Source: Aestuariivirga sp. (GTDB lineage Bacteria > Pseudomonadota > Alphaproteobacteria > Rhizobiales > Aestuariivirgaceae). From it: a stretch of DNA of 64,000 nucleotides. The stretch covers positions 1 through 64,000 of the forward strand of contig JAUXUN010000021.1 in the NCBI GenBank assembly GCA_030680855.1. Reading direction: 5' to 3'. Both the position numbers and the translations under genes were made by a program. Shown here in pieces: positions 47,440-56,364 of this stretch (position 1 is its first letter; every line of letters begins with the position of its first letter). The notes under the pieces are model-generated. The model had not been told where the DNA came from. It saw only the letters and a list, made by a program, of their open reading frames with translations, and made no database searches.

Positions 47440-48417
47440 CTATTTGCATGGCGCAAGCTCATCTTCCATATGCACCCTGATGATGTCTTCGAAACTGCTC
47501 TCTGCCTTGAAGCCCAAGCCCAGGGCCCGCCGGGGGTCAAAATTGCGCGGCCAGCCGGAGACGATTTTGGCTATCGTTTCGTCAGGTTCCCGGCGGATGA
47601 GCTTAACCACATCATTGCCTGCGACCTTGCGCAGCGCCTCGATTTGCTCGGCCACGGTGCAGGATAGGCCGGGCAGGGTGAGGGTGCGGCGGTTTCCCAG
47701 CTTTCCCGTGTCCAGTGTTGCCGCCTGGATGAGGAACAGAACGGCGGCACGGGGCGAGGCGTGCCAGTGGCGCACGGTGTCACTCACCGGAAGGACGGCC
47801 TCCTTTCCGGCGAGCGGCTCGCGGATGATATTGGAAAAGAACCCTGAAGCCGCAAGATTGGGCTTGCCGGGCCGGACGCAAACGGTTGGCATGCGCAGCG
47901 CCACCCCATCAAAGAAGCCGCGGCGGGAATAGTCATTCAACAGAAGTTCGTCGATGGCCTTCTGGGTGCCGTAGCTGGTGAGCGGCGTGGTGAAAAACTC
48001 GTCGCCGATGGCATCGGGGAAGGGAGTGCCAAAAACCGCAATGGAGGACGTGAAGATGACCTTTGGCCTGTAGCCGCCACCCACCTTGCGAATGACTTCG
48101 AAGAGAATGCGGGTGGCGTCGAGGTTGATGCGGTAGCCCTTTTCAAAGTCCTTTTCCGCTTCGCCGGAAACGATGGCCGCGAGGTGGAAAATAACATCAG
48201 GTCTGCCGGCAACGAGTTTTTCAGCTTCACCAGAAGCCGAAAGATCGCCGACAAAGGTTTCAACCGGGTAGTTTGAGGCCGGCGGGGCAGGGGGGATAAC
48301 GGCGTCAAAGCGGGTGACGCGAGATATGGCCTTGCCGCCCAGCATTCCCTCGTTGCCAAGGCGCGCGAGCAGTTTTGCGCCGAGCATGCCGCCCGCGCCG
48401 ATAACCAGAATATGCAA
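47440..48417 (-). CDS. NAD-dependent epimerase/dehydratase, D-erythronate dehydrogenase-like
   Basis: 325-residue extended SDR with GAGGMLGAKLLARLGNEG at the start, FHLAAIVSGEAEKDFEKGY, SSIAVFG and YGTQKAIDELLL (catalytic Tyr/Lys). The pattern resembles DenD, which oxidises D-erythronate at C2, but other sugar acids are possible. The start is TTG with GGAGG five bases upstream. It follows rhaI by 14 bases, so it is probably the third gene of the leftward rhamnose transcript; how its activity fits rhamnose breakdown is not known. Confidence 0.65.
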   Translation of the reverse strand: MHILVIGAGGMLGAKLLARLGNEGMLGGKAISRVTRFDAVIPPAPPASNYPVETFVGDLSASGEAEKLVAGRPDVIFHLAAIVSGEAEKDFEKGYRINLDATRILFEVIRKVGGGYRPKVIFTSSIAVFGTPFPDAIGDEFFTTPLTSYGTQKAIDELLLNDYSRRGFFDGVALRMPTVCVRPGKPNLAASGFFSNIIREPLAGKEAVLPVSDTVRHWHASPRAAVLFLIQAATLDTGKLGNRRTLTLPGLSCTVAEQIEALRKVAGNDVVKLIRREPDETIAKIVSGWPRNFDPRRALGLGFKAESSFEDIIRVHMEDELAPCK

Positions 48418-48431
48418 ATGAACCTCCGATG

Positions 48432-49724
48432 TTAAATGATGCCGGCGGAGGCTACTCCACTGACGGGTCTTTCCCTGGCTTTCGCAGCACGATAGCCGGA
48501 GGTGCGGTACAGGCTCAAGGGGTCTATGGCGCCACCCTTGCGACGGCGGGCCTCGGCAAGGATAGGGCCGACATCCGTATTGAAGGCCTGTTTGATCAGG
48601 CGGTGGCCCGCCATCACGTCGCTTTCGTCCTGAGCGGCGCTAAGGGCTTTGCGGTCCACCAGTGAAGCCTGCACGTAAGCCCTGACAATCTCAATGGCAG
48701 AGGCCATGAGGCTTTCGATGGGGTCCGTCACATTGTGGGACTGGTCGATCATGTAGGCGGGTGCGAAGCCTTTGGCGTTGCGCAACTCGGCATCGACAAG
48801 CTCGTTGAAAATCAGGAACAGGCGGAATGGGTCGGTGGAGCCTGAATCGAGATCATCGTCGCCATATTTGGAATCATTGAAGTGGAAGCCCGCTAGTTTT
48901 TCGGCGCGGATAAGGCGCGCCACGATCTGCTCGATATTGGTGTTGGGGGCATGATGGCCGAGGTCAACCAGGCATTTGGCCTGGGGGCCAAGCTCCGAGG
49001 CTGCCAAGAAACTCGAACCCCAGTCGGAAATGACGGTTGCATAGAACGCCGGCTCATAGAGCTTGTGTTCCAGAAACACGAACCAGTTCTTGGGCAGCTT
49101 GTCGTAGATCGCGGCGAGCGAGTCCATGTAGCGATCAAAGGCAGCGTTGAGGTTGGTTTGGCCCGGGAAATTTGCCCCGTCGGCGATCCATACGGTCAAT
49201 GCGGTGGAACCTAGTTTCTGACCGATTTCGATGCACTCGATGTTATGTTCAACGGCCTGGTCACGGGTGGCTTTGCTGGCGTGGGTGAGTGAGCCGAATT
49301 TATAGGACGTCTCCTGGCTGCTCTGGTCCTGAAAGGTGTTTGAGTTCACCGCATCGAAGCCCAGCTCATAGGACGCCGCTTCCTGGCGAAGTGCGTTGTA
49401 GTCGGCGACCTTGTCCCACGGGATATGGGGGGAGACATTGGGTGTGGCGCGGCAGAGTTGCTGGACCACGCCGCAATCGGCGAGCTTGTCGTGAATGTTG
49501 CGGGGTTCGCCTGCGCCGGGGAAGCGGGCAAAGCGGGTGCCGCCGGTTCCCACCCCCCAGGTTGGGATGGCCACCGCATAGTCCATGGCGCGTGTGGTCA
49601 TGGCCTCAATGTCTATGCCCCGGCGCTGCAGCTGGCGCGCCAGGCTTGCGTAATCATCGGCCAAAGCCTGTTCGATTTTCTTGTTTTCCGTGCCAATCAG
49701 GTCGGGTGAGATTGTGAAGGTCAT
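48432..49724 (-). CDS. rhaI: L-rhamnose isomerase, rhizobial type
   Basis: 430 residues, a TIM-barrel sugar isomerase of the type found in rhizobial L-rhamnose catabolism, distinct from the enterobacterial RhaA. Visible marks are the metal and substrate residues in WIADGANFPGQTNL, FLEHKLYEPAFYATVISDWG, DLGHHAPNTNIEQIVA and FHFNDSKYGDDDLDSG. Converts L-rhamnose to L-rhamnulose. It overlaps nothing but lies three bases after rhaD on the same strand. Confidence 0.92.
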   Translation of the reverse strand: MTFTISPDLIGTENKKIEQALADDYASLARQLQRRGIDIEAMTTRAMDYAVAIPTWGVGTGGTRFARFPGAGEPRNIHDKLADCGVVQQLCRATPNVSPHIPWDKVADYNALRQEAASYELGFDAVNSNTFQDQSSQETSYKFGSLTHASKATRDQAVEHNIECIEIGQKLGSTALTVWIADGANFPGQTNLNAAFDRYMDSLAAIYDKLPKNWFVFLEHKLYEPAFYATVISDWGSSFLAASELGPQAKCLVDLGHHAPNTNIEQIVARLIRAEKLAGFHFNDSKYGDDDLDSGSTDPFRLFLIFNELVDAELRNAKGFAPAYMIDQSHNVTDPIESLMASAIEIVRAYVQASLVDRKALSAAQDESDVMAGHRLIKQAFNTDVGPILAEARRRKGGAIDPLSLYRTSGYRAAKARERPVSGVASAGII

Positions 49725-49727
49725 GAT

Positions 49728-51797
49728 CTACCTCGAGAAGGTAACGGCATTGCCGCCATCGACATTGAGGAAATTGCCGGTGGATTTGGCCGAAAGATCG
49801 GAGGCGAAGAAATAGACGGCCTCGGCGATGTCCTCGGGAAACACCGAGCGCTGCAGAAGCGAACGCTTGCGGTAATGCTCCTCCAACTCATCTTCTGAAA
49901 TCTTGTTGGAGGCGGCGCGCTGCTGGCGCCATTCGCCCTGCCAGATCTTTGAGCCACGCAGGACGGCATCCGGGTTGACCACATTCACGCGAATGCCCAT
50001 GGGTGCCCCTTCCAGGGCCATGCAGCGGGCCAAATGCACTTCGGCGGCCTTGGCAGTGCAATAGGCCGAAGCCCCTGCAGAGGCCGCTATGGCGTTCTTG
50101 GAGGCAATGAAGACCATGGAGCCGCCGAGCCCCTGGCGTTTCATCAGGCGGTAGCCCTCGCGGCCCACGAGGAAATAGCCGGTGGCCATGATCGACATGT
50201 TCTTGTTCCACAGGTCAAGCGTCGTATCTTCGACATTGGCAGCAAGGGTGATCCCCGCGTTATTGACGACGATATCCACGCCGCCGAAGGCCTTCACGGC
50301 ATCATCCATGGCCTTGATCACCGCGTCCTCGCGGGTGACATCCATGATCACGCCACGGACATTGTCCTTGCCGAAGCTCTTGCCGAAATTGGCAACGGTT
50401 GAGTCGAGCGAGGCCTCGTCAATATCTGCAAGAACCACGCAGGCCCCTTCTTTCATCAAGCGCTCGGCAATGGCCGAGCCGATGCCGCCAGCGCCCCCGG
50501 TGATAAAGGCAACCCGCCCGGCCAGGCTCTTGGCCTTTGGCATGCGCTGCAGCTTGGCTTCCTCAAGCAGCCAGTATTCAATGTTGAAGGCTTCCTGTTC
50601 GGGCAGTCCCACATAGGCGGAAACCGATGACGCGCCGCGCATGACATTGATGGCATTGACGTAGAACTCGGCGGCAACGCGGGCGGTGGCCTTGTCCTTG
50701 GCGAAGGACAGCATGCCGACTTGCGGCACGAGATAGATCACCGCGTTGGGATCTCGCATCTTGGGTGAGTTGTGGTGCTTGCACCGGTCGTAGTAGCGGC
50801 CATAGTCGGCGCGGTAATCGGCAATCAGTTTGTCGAGGACCGCACCTTCCGCATCATGGGGAATGATCACCGGCCGAATTTTTGTGCGGAGGAAATGATC
50901 CGGGCAGGACGTTCCGAGCGGTGCCAAGGCACCAAGCATTTTGCCATTTACAAATTCCAGAACCTCCGGGGCATCAGTGAAATGTCCGGTTTTCATCTCT
51001 TCCTTGGAAATCCGTCCCCTAATTTCGGGCAGCAGGCGCAACACCACGGCCTGTCTTTCAGCCGGACTGAACGATTTGACGGCTTCGCCGCCAAAGGCCG
51101 GCTTCTTGCCATTCCTGTCAAGCCAGGTGGCGGTTTTGTTGATGATGCGGAGGGTAGTTTCGTAGCAATCCCTGGCGTTGTGGGCCCAGGTGAACAGGCC
51201 ATGGCTGCCAAGCACGACGCCCACATATTCCGGGTGTTCGGTTGCCATATTGCCGAGTTTTATCCCGAGATCAATGCCGGGGCGCCGCCACGGAAGATAG
51301 CCCATCTCATTTCCATAGATCTCTTTAGTGAGCTTCTCGGAATCCTTTGATGCGGCAATGGCGATGACGGCGTCGGAGTGGACATGATCCACATGGGCAT
51401 AAGGCACATAGCCATGAAGGCAGGTATCAATCGAAGCGGCGCGGGAATTGAGATTGAATGTGCAGTGATTAAGGTTGTGGACCATCTCGTCTTCCTGGGA
51501 GAGGTCCTTGTAGAGGTTTTTCAAGGCCAGCAACTTGTCCATGTAGAGCGTAGCGAAACCATCGAGCTTCATGGAGGCGATGTCACCACCAGAGCCCTTT
51601 ACCCATAGCACCTGCACCGGTTTCCTGGTCAGCGGATCGGTCATTTCCACTTTGGCGGAGGTATTGCCGCCGCCAAAATTTGTGATGCGGAGGTCGCTGC
51701 CCAAAAGATTGGAGCGATAGAGCAGGAGTCCTGGTTCATCGAGATTTTTGGCGTGTGAATTGTCCCACAGGGATGGGATCAAAAGTGATGATGTCAT
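49728..51797 (-). CDS. rhaD: Bifunctional rhamnulose-1-phosphate aldolase / short-chain dehydrogenase
   Basis: 689 residues. The N-terminal class II aldolase domain (about 1-400) has NFGGGNTSAKVEM, a zinc-site HVDHVHSDAVIAIAAS and GSHGLFTWAHNA; the C-terminal SDR domain (about 430-689) has FITGGAGGIGSAIAERLMKE, VNNAGIT and SAYCTAKAAEVHLARCMA. It splits rhamnulose-1-phosphate to dihydroxyacetone phosphate and lactaldehyde and probably oxidises the lactaldehyde. The ATG at 51797 follows AGG and is chosen over an earlier in-frame start. Divergent from the regulator gene. Confidence 0.93.
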   Translation of the reverse strand: MTSSLLIPSLWDNSHAKNLDEPGLLLYRSNLLGSDLRITNFGGGNTSAKVEMTDPLTRKPVQVLWVKGSGGDIASMKLDGFATLYMDKLLALKNLYKDLSQEDEMVHNLNHCTFNLNSRAASIDTCLHGYVPYAHVDHVHSDAVIAIAASKDSEKLTKEIYGNEMGYLPWRRPGIDLGIKLGNMATEHPEYVGVVLGSHGLFTWAHNARDCYETTLRIINKTATWLDRNGKKPAFGGEAVKSFSPAERQAVVLRLLPEIRGRISKEEMKTGHFTDAPEVLEFVNGKMLGALAPLGTSCPDHFLRTKIRPVIIPHDAEGAVLDKLIADYRADYGRYYDRCKHHNSPKMRDPNAVIYLVPQVGMLSFAKDKATARVAAEFYVNAINVMRGASSVSAYVGLPEQEAFNIEYWLLEEAKLQRMPKAKSLAGRVAFITGGAGGIGSAIAERLMKEGACVVLADIDEASLDSTVANFGKSFGKDNVRGVIMDVTREDAVIKAMDDAVKAFGGVDIVVNNAGITLAANVEDTTLDLWNKNMSIMATGYFLVGREGYRLMKRQGLGGSMVFIASKNAIAASAGASAYCTAKAAEVHLARCMALEGAPMGIRVNVVNPDAVLRGSKIWQGEWRQQRAASNKISEDELEEHYRKRSLLQRSVFPEDIAEAVYFFASDLSAKSTGNFLNVDGGNAVTFSR

Positions 51798-51874
51798 GAA
51801 TATGTACCTGGTTGAATTCAAATCACCGTATGGTCAGGTTCGCTCAAGGTCAATCATAAACTGGCGTATTGCAG

Positions 51875-51920
51875 CGCAATGACGTTTTGCATTGCGGTAA
51901 GTATTGACGTTCGTGATTGC
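51875..51920. promoter_or_regulatory. Candidate RhaR operator in the rha intergenic region
   Basis: Two copies of TGACGTT-N4-ATTGC start 25 bases apart (51880 and 51905), and the first overlaps an inverted repeat CGCAATG (51875-51881) / CATTGCG (51890-51896). Position between rhaD and the regulator gene fits a control site for both. Confidence 0.5.
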
Positions 51921-51953
51921 TAATGATTAGTTTTGATTATCTTGGAGGGTTCG

Positions 51954-52754
51954 ATGCACGAACGGGAACGCTGGCAGATGATACTCGGAGCGACCAAGGA
52001 TCGCGCCGTGGTTACGGTTCGCGAACTCATTGTGCGGACTGGCGCTTCACCGGCAACGCTGCGCCGGGATTTGGCCAAGCTTGAAGAAGCGGGCCAGATC
52101 AAGCGTGTGCACGGCGGGGTCGAAGCGCTTAATTTTGAGGACCGCCCGCATTTGGCGACGCGGGCTTTTGAGGCGAGCCAATCGCTGCGGGCCGCTGCCA
52201 AGCGGGCGATCAGCCGGGCGGCGGCTGCACTCTGTCAGGATAATGACTCAATCATCATCAATGCTGGGACCACCACCTTTCAAATGGTTGACTTCCTGCG
52301 TGACCGCAAAATGCAAATCCTCACCAATTCATTTCCGATTGCCGAGGCGCTTGTGGCGCACAGCGAAAACCGTATCATCATGCCGGGAGGCGAGATCTAC
52401 CGTGAGCAGGGCATTGTGCTGTCGCCGTTTGATGGCGACGCTTCCCAGCATTACACGGCATCCAAAATGTTCATGAGCTGCTTTTCCTTTGGGCCCCTCG
52501 GGGTGATTGAAGGCGACGCGCTGATTGCGCGCGCCGAGGCCAAGCTCTTGGGCCGCGCCGACAAGCTTATCGTGCTTGCCGATTCCTCGAAATTTGAAAC
52601 CCGGGGCAGCATGGCGGTTTGCCCGCTCAGCCGGGTTCATACACTCATCACCGACGACGAGGCCCCCGAAGCCATTCTGGATCAGGTCCGGCAGGCAGGC
52701 GTAAACGTCATCGTCGTCAGTGCAGAGCAGGCCGACATTTCTTTCGCTGCCTGA
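51954..52754 (+). CDS. rhaR: DeoR/GlpR-family repressor of rhamnose genes
   Basis: 266 residues. The N-terminal helix-turn-helix (about 15-60) contains ATLRRDLAKLEEAGQIKRVHGG, the DeoR hallmark in shortened form; the C-terminal ligand-binding domain has INAGTTTFQMV and LADSSKFETRGSM, the sensor fold for phosphorylated sugars. ATG 51954 has GGAGGG just upstream. Divergent from rhaD, with candidate operators between. Location and family match RhaR of Rhizobium leguminosarum; the inducer would be a phosphorylated rhamnose product. Confidence 0.88.
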   Translation: MHERERWQMILGATKDRAVVTVRELIVRTGASPATLRRDLAKLEEAGQIKRVHGGVEALNFEDRPHLATRAFEASQSLRAAAKRAISRAAAALCQDNDSIIINAGTTTFQMVDFLRDRKMQILTNSFPIAEALVAHSENRIIMPGGEIYREQGIVLSPFDGDASQHYTASKMFMSCFSFGPLGVIEGDALIARAEAKLLGRADKLIVLADSSKFETRGSMAVCPLSRVHTLITDDEAPEAILDQVRQAGVNVIVVSAEQADISFAA

Positions 52755-52823
52755 GGCGGAGGAAAAGGATTCTAAACCGGACGGCGATAACGCCTTCCAA
52801 AGCCAACCAAATGGGAGAAAAAC

Positions 52824-53843
52824 ATGACGAAAACAACACGCAGACAAACGCTTCAGCTGTTCACGGCCGGCGCCTTTCTTGGCCTTGCGCCCGGCATGCT
52901 GTCCACGCCGGCGCGCGCCGAGGGCAAACGCATTGCCATGGTGGTGAAAAATCTCGGCAACAGCTATTTTGACGCCTGCGCAAAGGGCGCCACGGAAGCG
53001 GCAACCGAAGTTGGCGGTTTCGAAATCATTTATACAGCTTCCACCAAAGCAACCGCTGAAGAGCAGATTGCGGTCATTGATGCGCTCATCGCGCAGAAAG
53101 TGGATGGCATCATCGTTTCAGCCAATGATGCGGATGCCCTCGTGCCGGTCGGCAAAAAGGCCATGGAACGCGGCATCAAGGTTATCAGCTTTGACTCGGC
53201 AATCGGCCAGGAAGGCCGCATCATGCATCTGAATGCCTCCTCGACGCCGCTGATTGGCGCCAAGCAGGTTCAGATGATCGCAAAGACCCTGGGCGGCAAG
53301 GGCGAGGTTGCCATTCTGTCGGCGGCCTCCACCATGACCAACCAGAACTCATGGATCGAAGCCATGAAGGAAGAGTGGAAAAAGCCGGAATACAAGGACA
53401 TGCCGCTGGTTGCCACCGTTTATGGCGACGACCAGGACGACAAGAGCTACCGCGAAATGCAGGGCCTGGCCAAAGCCTATCCCAATCTCAAGGGCGTCAT
53501 TTCACCGACCACGATTGGCATCCGCTCAGGCGCCAAGGCGATCATTGACGGCGGGCTTGTCGGCAAGGTGTTCATCACCGGGCTTGGCCTGCCTTCGGAA
53601 ATGAAGGACGCCGTTCTCAAGGGCGCCTGCGACAGCTTCGCGATCTGGAACCCAGTCGACTATGGCTATTCCTCCACGCAGATCATGATCAACATTCTGA
53701 ATGGCGCGGAAGCCGGTGCGGGATCGGTGGTCAAGATGGGCCGCATGGGCGAAACCAAGATCGGCGATGACGGCCAGGCCGCCATGGGCGACCCCTTCAC
53801 CTTCGACAAGTCCAATGTTGAGGAATTTGCGAAAATATTCTGA
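52824..53843 (+). CDS. rhaS: Rhamnose ABC transporter substrate-binding protein
   Basis: 339 residues of periplasmic binding protein family 1 (sugar-binding). Signal peptide of about 33 residues with an Arg-Arg pair after the start (TRRQTLQLF), ending in ARA before EGKRIAMV. The body shows NLGNSYFDACAKGATEAATE and IVSANDADALVPV, as in ribose-type receptors. GGGAGAAAAAC lies before the ATG. The next gene starts in the stop codon, so the transporter genes are translationally coupled. Confidence 0.92.
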   Translation: MTKTTRRQTLQLFTAGAFLGLAPGMLSTPARAEGKRIAMVVKNLGNSYFDACAKGATEAATEVGGFEIIYTASTKATAEEQIAVIDALIAQKVDGIIVSANDADALVPVGKKAMERGIKVISFDSAIGQEGRIMHLNASSTPLIGAKQVQMIAKTLGGKGEVAILSAASTMTNQNSWIEAMKEEWKKPEYKDMPLVATVYGDDQDDKSYREMQGLAKAYPNLKGVISPTTIGIRSGAKAIIDGGLVGKVFITGLGLPSEMKDAVLKGACDSFAIWNPVDYGYSSTQIMINILNGAEAGAGSVVKMGRMGETKIGDDGQAAMGDPFTFDKSNVEEFAKIF

Positions 53844-55375
53844 TGCAAAAATCTGATGCAAGCTCTCCTCCGCAAGGGGGAGAGCCTGTTCTGCTTCTTA
53901 ACGGCGTTTCCAAGTCATTTCCCGGGGTTCGGGCGTTGAACAATGTTTCGTTTGCGCTGCGCGCCGGCGAGGTGGCGGCACTGGTCGGCGAGAACGGGGC
54001 GGGCAAATCGACGATCGTGAAAATTCTCACTGGCATTTATAGTCCGGATGCCGGGGAAATTGCCGTGGGCGGCCAGCTCCGCAAGTTTCAGTCGCCGCGC
54101 GATTCCTGGGCTGCCGGCATCGCCGCCATCCACCAGGAAACGGTCATGTTTGACGAACTGAGCGTGGCCGAGAACATTTTCATGGGTCACATGCCCTGCC
54201 AGAAATCAGGCTTGGTTGACTGGCCGCATATGCGCCAGCGCACCGCCGAGCTCCTTAAAAGCATCGAGGCCGATTTTGATCCCGAAGACAAGCTGAAGCA
54301 GCTTTCGGTGGCCCAGAAGCACTTGGTCGAAATCGCCAGGGCGCTGAGCCATGAAGCCTCCGTCATCATCATGGATGAGCCCACGGCCGCCCTGTCGCGC
54401 AATGAGATTGATGATCTTTTCCGCATCATCGCGCAATTGAAGGCCGCGGGCCGGGCGGTCATGTTCATCTCCCACAAATTCGATGAGATTTTCCGGGTGG
54501 CGGATTCCTTTGTCTGCCTGCGCGATGGCGAGAAAGTTGGTGACGGCAAGATCAATGGCATAACCGAGCCCAAGCTTGTGAGCATGATGGTAGGCCGGCC
54601 CATTGACCAGGTTTTTCCGAAACGTGACATCGCTATCGGTGACGTGGTTCTGAAAGTAGAAGGCCTGTCAAACCCGACAGAATTTGCGGACATTTCCTTT
54701 GAACTCCGGCGTGGCGAAATTCTGGGTTTCTATGGGCTTGTGGGGGCTGGCCGCTCCGAGGCCATGCAATGTCTCTTCGGCATGAGCGCCGCATCTTCAG
54801 GCCGTGTTTTATTGAACGGCACGCCGTTGAGGATTGCCTCACCGGTTGATGCCATTGCGGCCGGAATTTCCTATGTGCCGGAGGACCGGCAGGAGCAGGG
54901 GGCTGTCCTGCCGCTCACAATCCGTGAAAACATAACCCTTGCCTCCATTGCTTCGCACGTACGCAATTTCTTCCTGTCAAAGTCGTCTGAACTTAAAGCG
55001 GTGCGGGCGCTCGGAAAGCGGCTTGATGTGCGCGCCGCCCACTGGGAACAAAAGCTTGGAGAGCTGTCCGGTGGCAACCAGCAGAAGGTTGTCATTGCCA
55101 AGTGGCTCGCCGCGAGACCCAAAGTCATCATTCTCGATGAGCCGACCAAGGGCATCGATGTGGGCTCAAAAGCTGCGGTGCATGACTTTATCGGCGAACT
55201 GGCGGAGGAGGGGCTCGCGGTGATCCTGATCAGTTCGGAGCTGCCGGAAATCATGGGCCTGGCTGACCGCGTGGTGGTCATGCAAGAGGGCCGGATTGCA
55301 AATGTATTCACACGCGGCACATGGTCCGCTGAAGCCATCGTATCGGCGGCAACCGGCGCACGGAAGGCCGCATGA
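53843..55375 (+). CDS. rhaT: Rhamnose ABC transporter ATP-binding protein
   Basis: 510 residues with two ABC domains. The first has Walker A GENGAGKSTIVKIL, a divergent signature LSVAQKHLVEIARALS and Walker B VIIMDEPTAALS; the second has a degenerate P-loop GLVGAGRSEAMQ with signature LSGGNQQKVVIAKWLA and ILDEPTKGIDVGSK. This double-domain form with a weak second P-loop is usual for CUT2 sugar importers. It overlaps rhaS and rhaP. Confidence 0.93.
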   Translation: MQKSDASSPPQGGEPVLLLNGVSKSFPGVRALNNVSFALRAGEVAALVGENGAGKSTIVKILTGIYSPDAGEIAVGGQLRKFQSPRDSWAAGIAAIHQETVMFDELSVAENIFMGHMPCQKSGLVDWPHMRQRTAELLKSIEADFDPEDKLKQLSVAQKHLVEIARALSHEASVIIMDEPTAALSRNEIDDLFRIIAQLKAAGRAVMFISHKFDEIFRVADSFVCLRDGEKVGDGKINGITEPKLVSMMVGRPIDQVFPKRDIAIGDVVLKVEGLSNPTEFADISFELRRGEILGFYGLVGAGRSEAMQCLFGMSAASSGRVLLNGTPLRIASPVDAIAAGISYVPEDRQEQGAVLPLTIRENITLASIASHVRNFFLSKSSELKAVRALGKRLDVRAAHWEQKLGELSGGNQQKVVIAKWLAARPKVIILDEPTKGIDVGSKAAVHDFIGELAEEGLAVILISSELPEIMGLADRVVVMQEGRIANVFTRGTWSAEAIVSAATGARKAA

Positions 55376-56364
55376 ATTTCCTGCTGAAACACCGCGAGCT
55401 GGCGCTTTCGCTGATCATTGCACTCATGGTCACGGGTGTAGGCATCTATGCGCCGGCCTTTGCGACGCTTGAAAATGCGGCAAGCGTCCTCAATGATACG
55501 TCTATCCTTTGCATGCTGGCGATTGGGCAGATGATGGTGATCATAACGCGGGGCATCGATCTGTCCGTTGCCTCAAATCTTGCACTCAGTGGAATGCTCG
55601 CGGCGTCGCTGGCGCAAAATTATCCGGACCTGCCGGTGATCGCCTTTATTGCGGTGGCGATAGCAACTGGCCTGGTGCTCGGCCTGATCAATGGAAGTTT
55701 CGTTGCAGGGCTGGGCATCCCTCCCATTGTGGTGACGCTGGGGACGCTCGCCATCTTTCGCGGCATGATCGTGGTTTATGGCGGCGGCAACCAGGTCAAC
55801 GCTTCGGAGATGGGGGATGTTTTCCAGTCCTTTCCCAAAGTCACGTTTTTAGGCCTCTCCACCATTTTCTGGATCATGGCCGCCGTGGCCGTGACGGCAT
55901 GGGTGTTCCTGTCGATGACGCGGGTGGGCCGCGGACTGTACGCTGTGGGCGGCAATCCCGTTGCGGCGCGCTATTGCGGCATTGATCTTGCCCCGCAGCA
56001 ATTGCTGGTCTATTCGCTGGCAGGGGCGATTTCCGGCCTCTGCGGTTATCTTTGGGTTTCGCGCTATGGCGTGGCCTATTCGGAAATTGCCTCGGGGTAC
56101 GAACTCACCGTCATTGCCTCGTGTGTGATCGGCGGCGTTTCCATCGCCGGTGGCGTTGGCACCGTGGCTGGGGCTTTGCTGGGCGCGCTGTTCCTTGGGG
56201 TGATCGTGAATGCGCTGCCTGTCATGCAGATTACGCCCTTCTGGCAGATGGCGATTTCCGGTTCGGTTATCCTTGCGGCCGTCGTTGTCAATGCGCGGGC
56301 GGAAAAGCGTGGGGTGAAGCTTATTCTACCCGAAGCCCGGCTTGCAGCGGGAGCGGCAAAATGA
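55372..56364 (+). CDS. rhaP: Rhamnose ABC transporter permease 1
   Basis: 330-residue BPD-type CUT2 permease with about nine membrane helices. Conserved segments are ILCMLAIGQMMVIITRGIDL with SVASNLALSGM, FVAGLGIPPIVVTLGTLAIF and GGNPVAARYCGIDL. Start overlaps rhaT by four bases. It pairs with the next permease to form a heterodimeric channel. Confidence 0.92.
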   Translation: MNFLLKHRELALSLIIALMVTGVGIYAPAFATLENAASVLNDTSILCMLAIGQMMVIITRGIDLSVASNLALSGMLAASLAQNYPDLPVIAFIAVAIATGLVLGLINGSFVAGLGIPPIVVTLGTLAIFRGMIVVYGGGNQVNASEMGDVFQSFPKVTFLGLSTIFWIMAAVAVTAWVFLSMTRVGRGLYAVGGNPVAARYCGIDLAPQQLLVYSLAGAISGLCGYLWVSRYGVAYSEIASGYELTVIASCVIGGVSIAGGVGTVAGALLGALFLGVIVNALPVMQITPFWQMAISGSVILAAVVVNARAEKRGVKLILPEARLAAGAAK

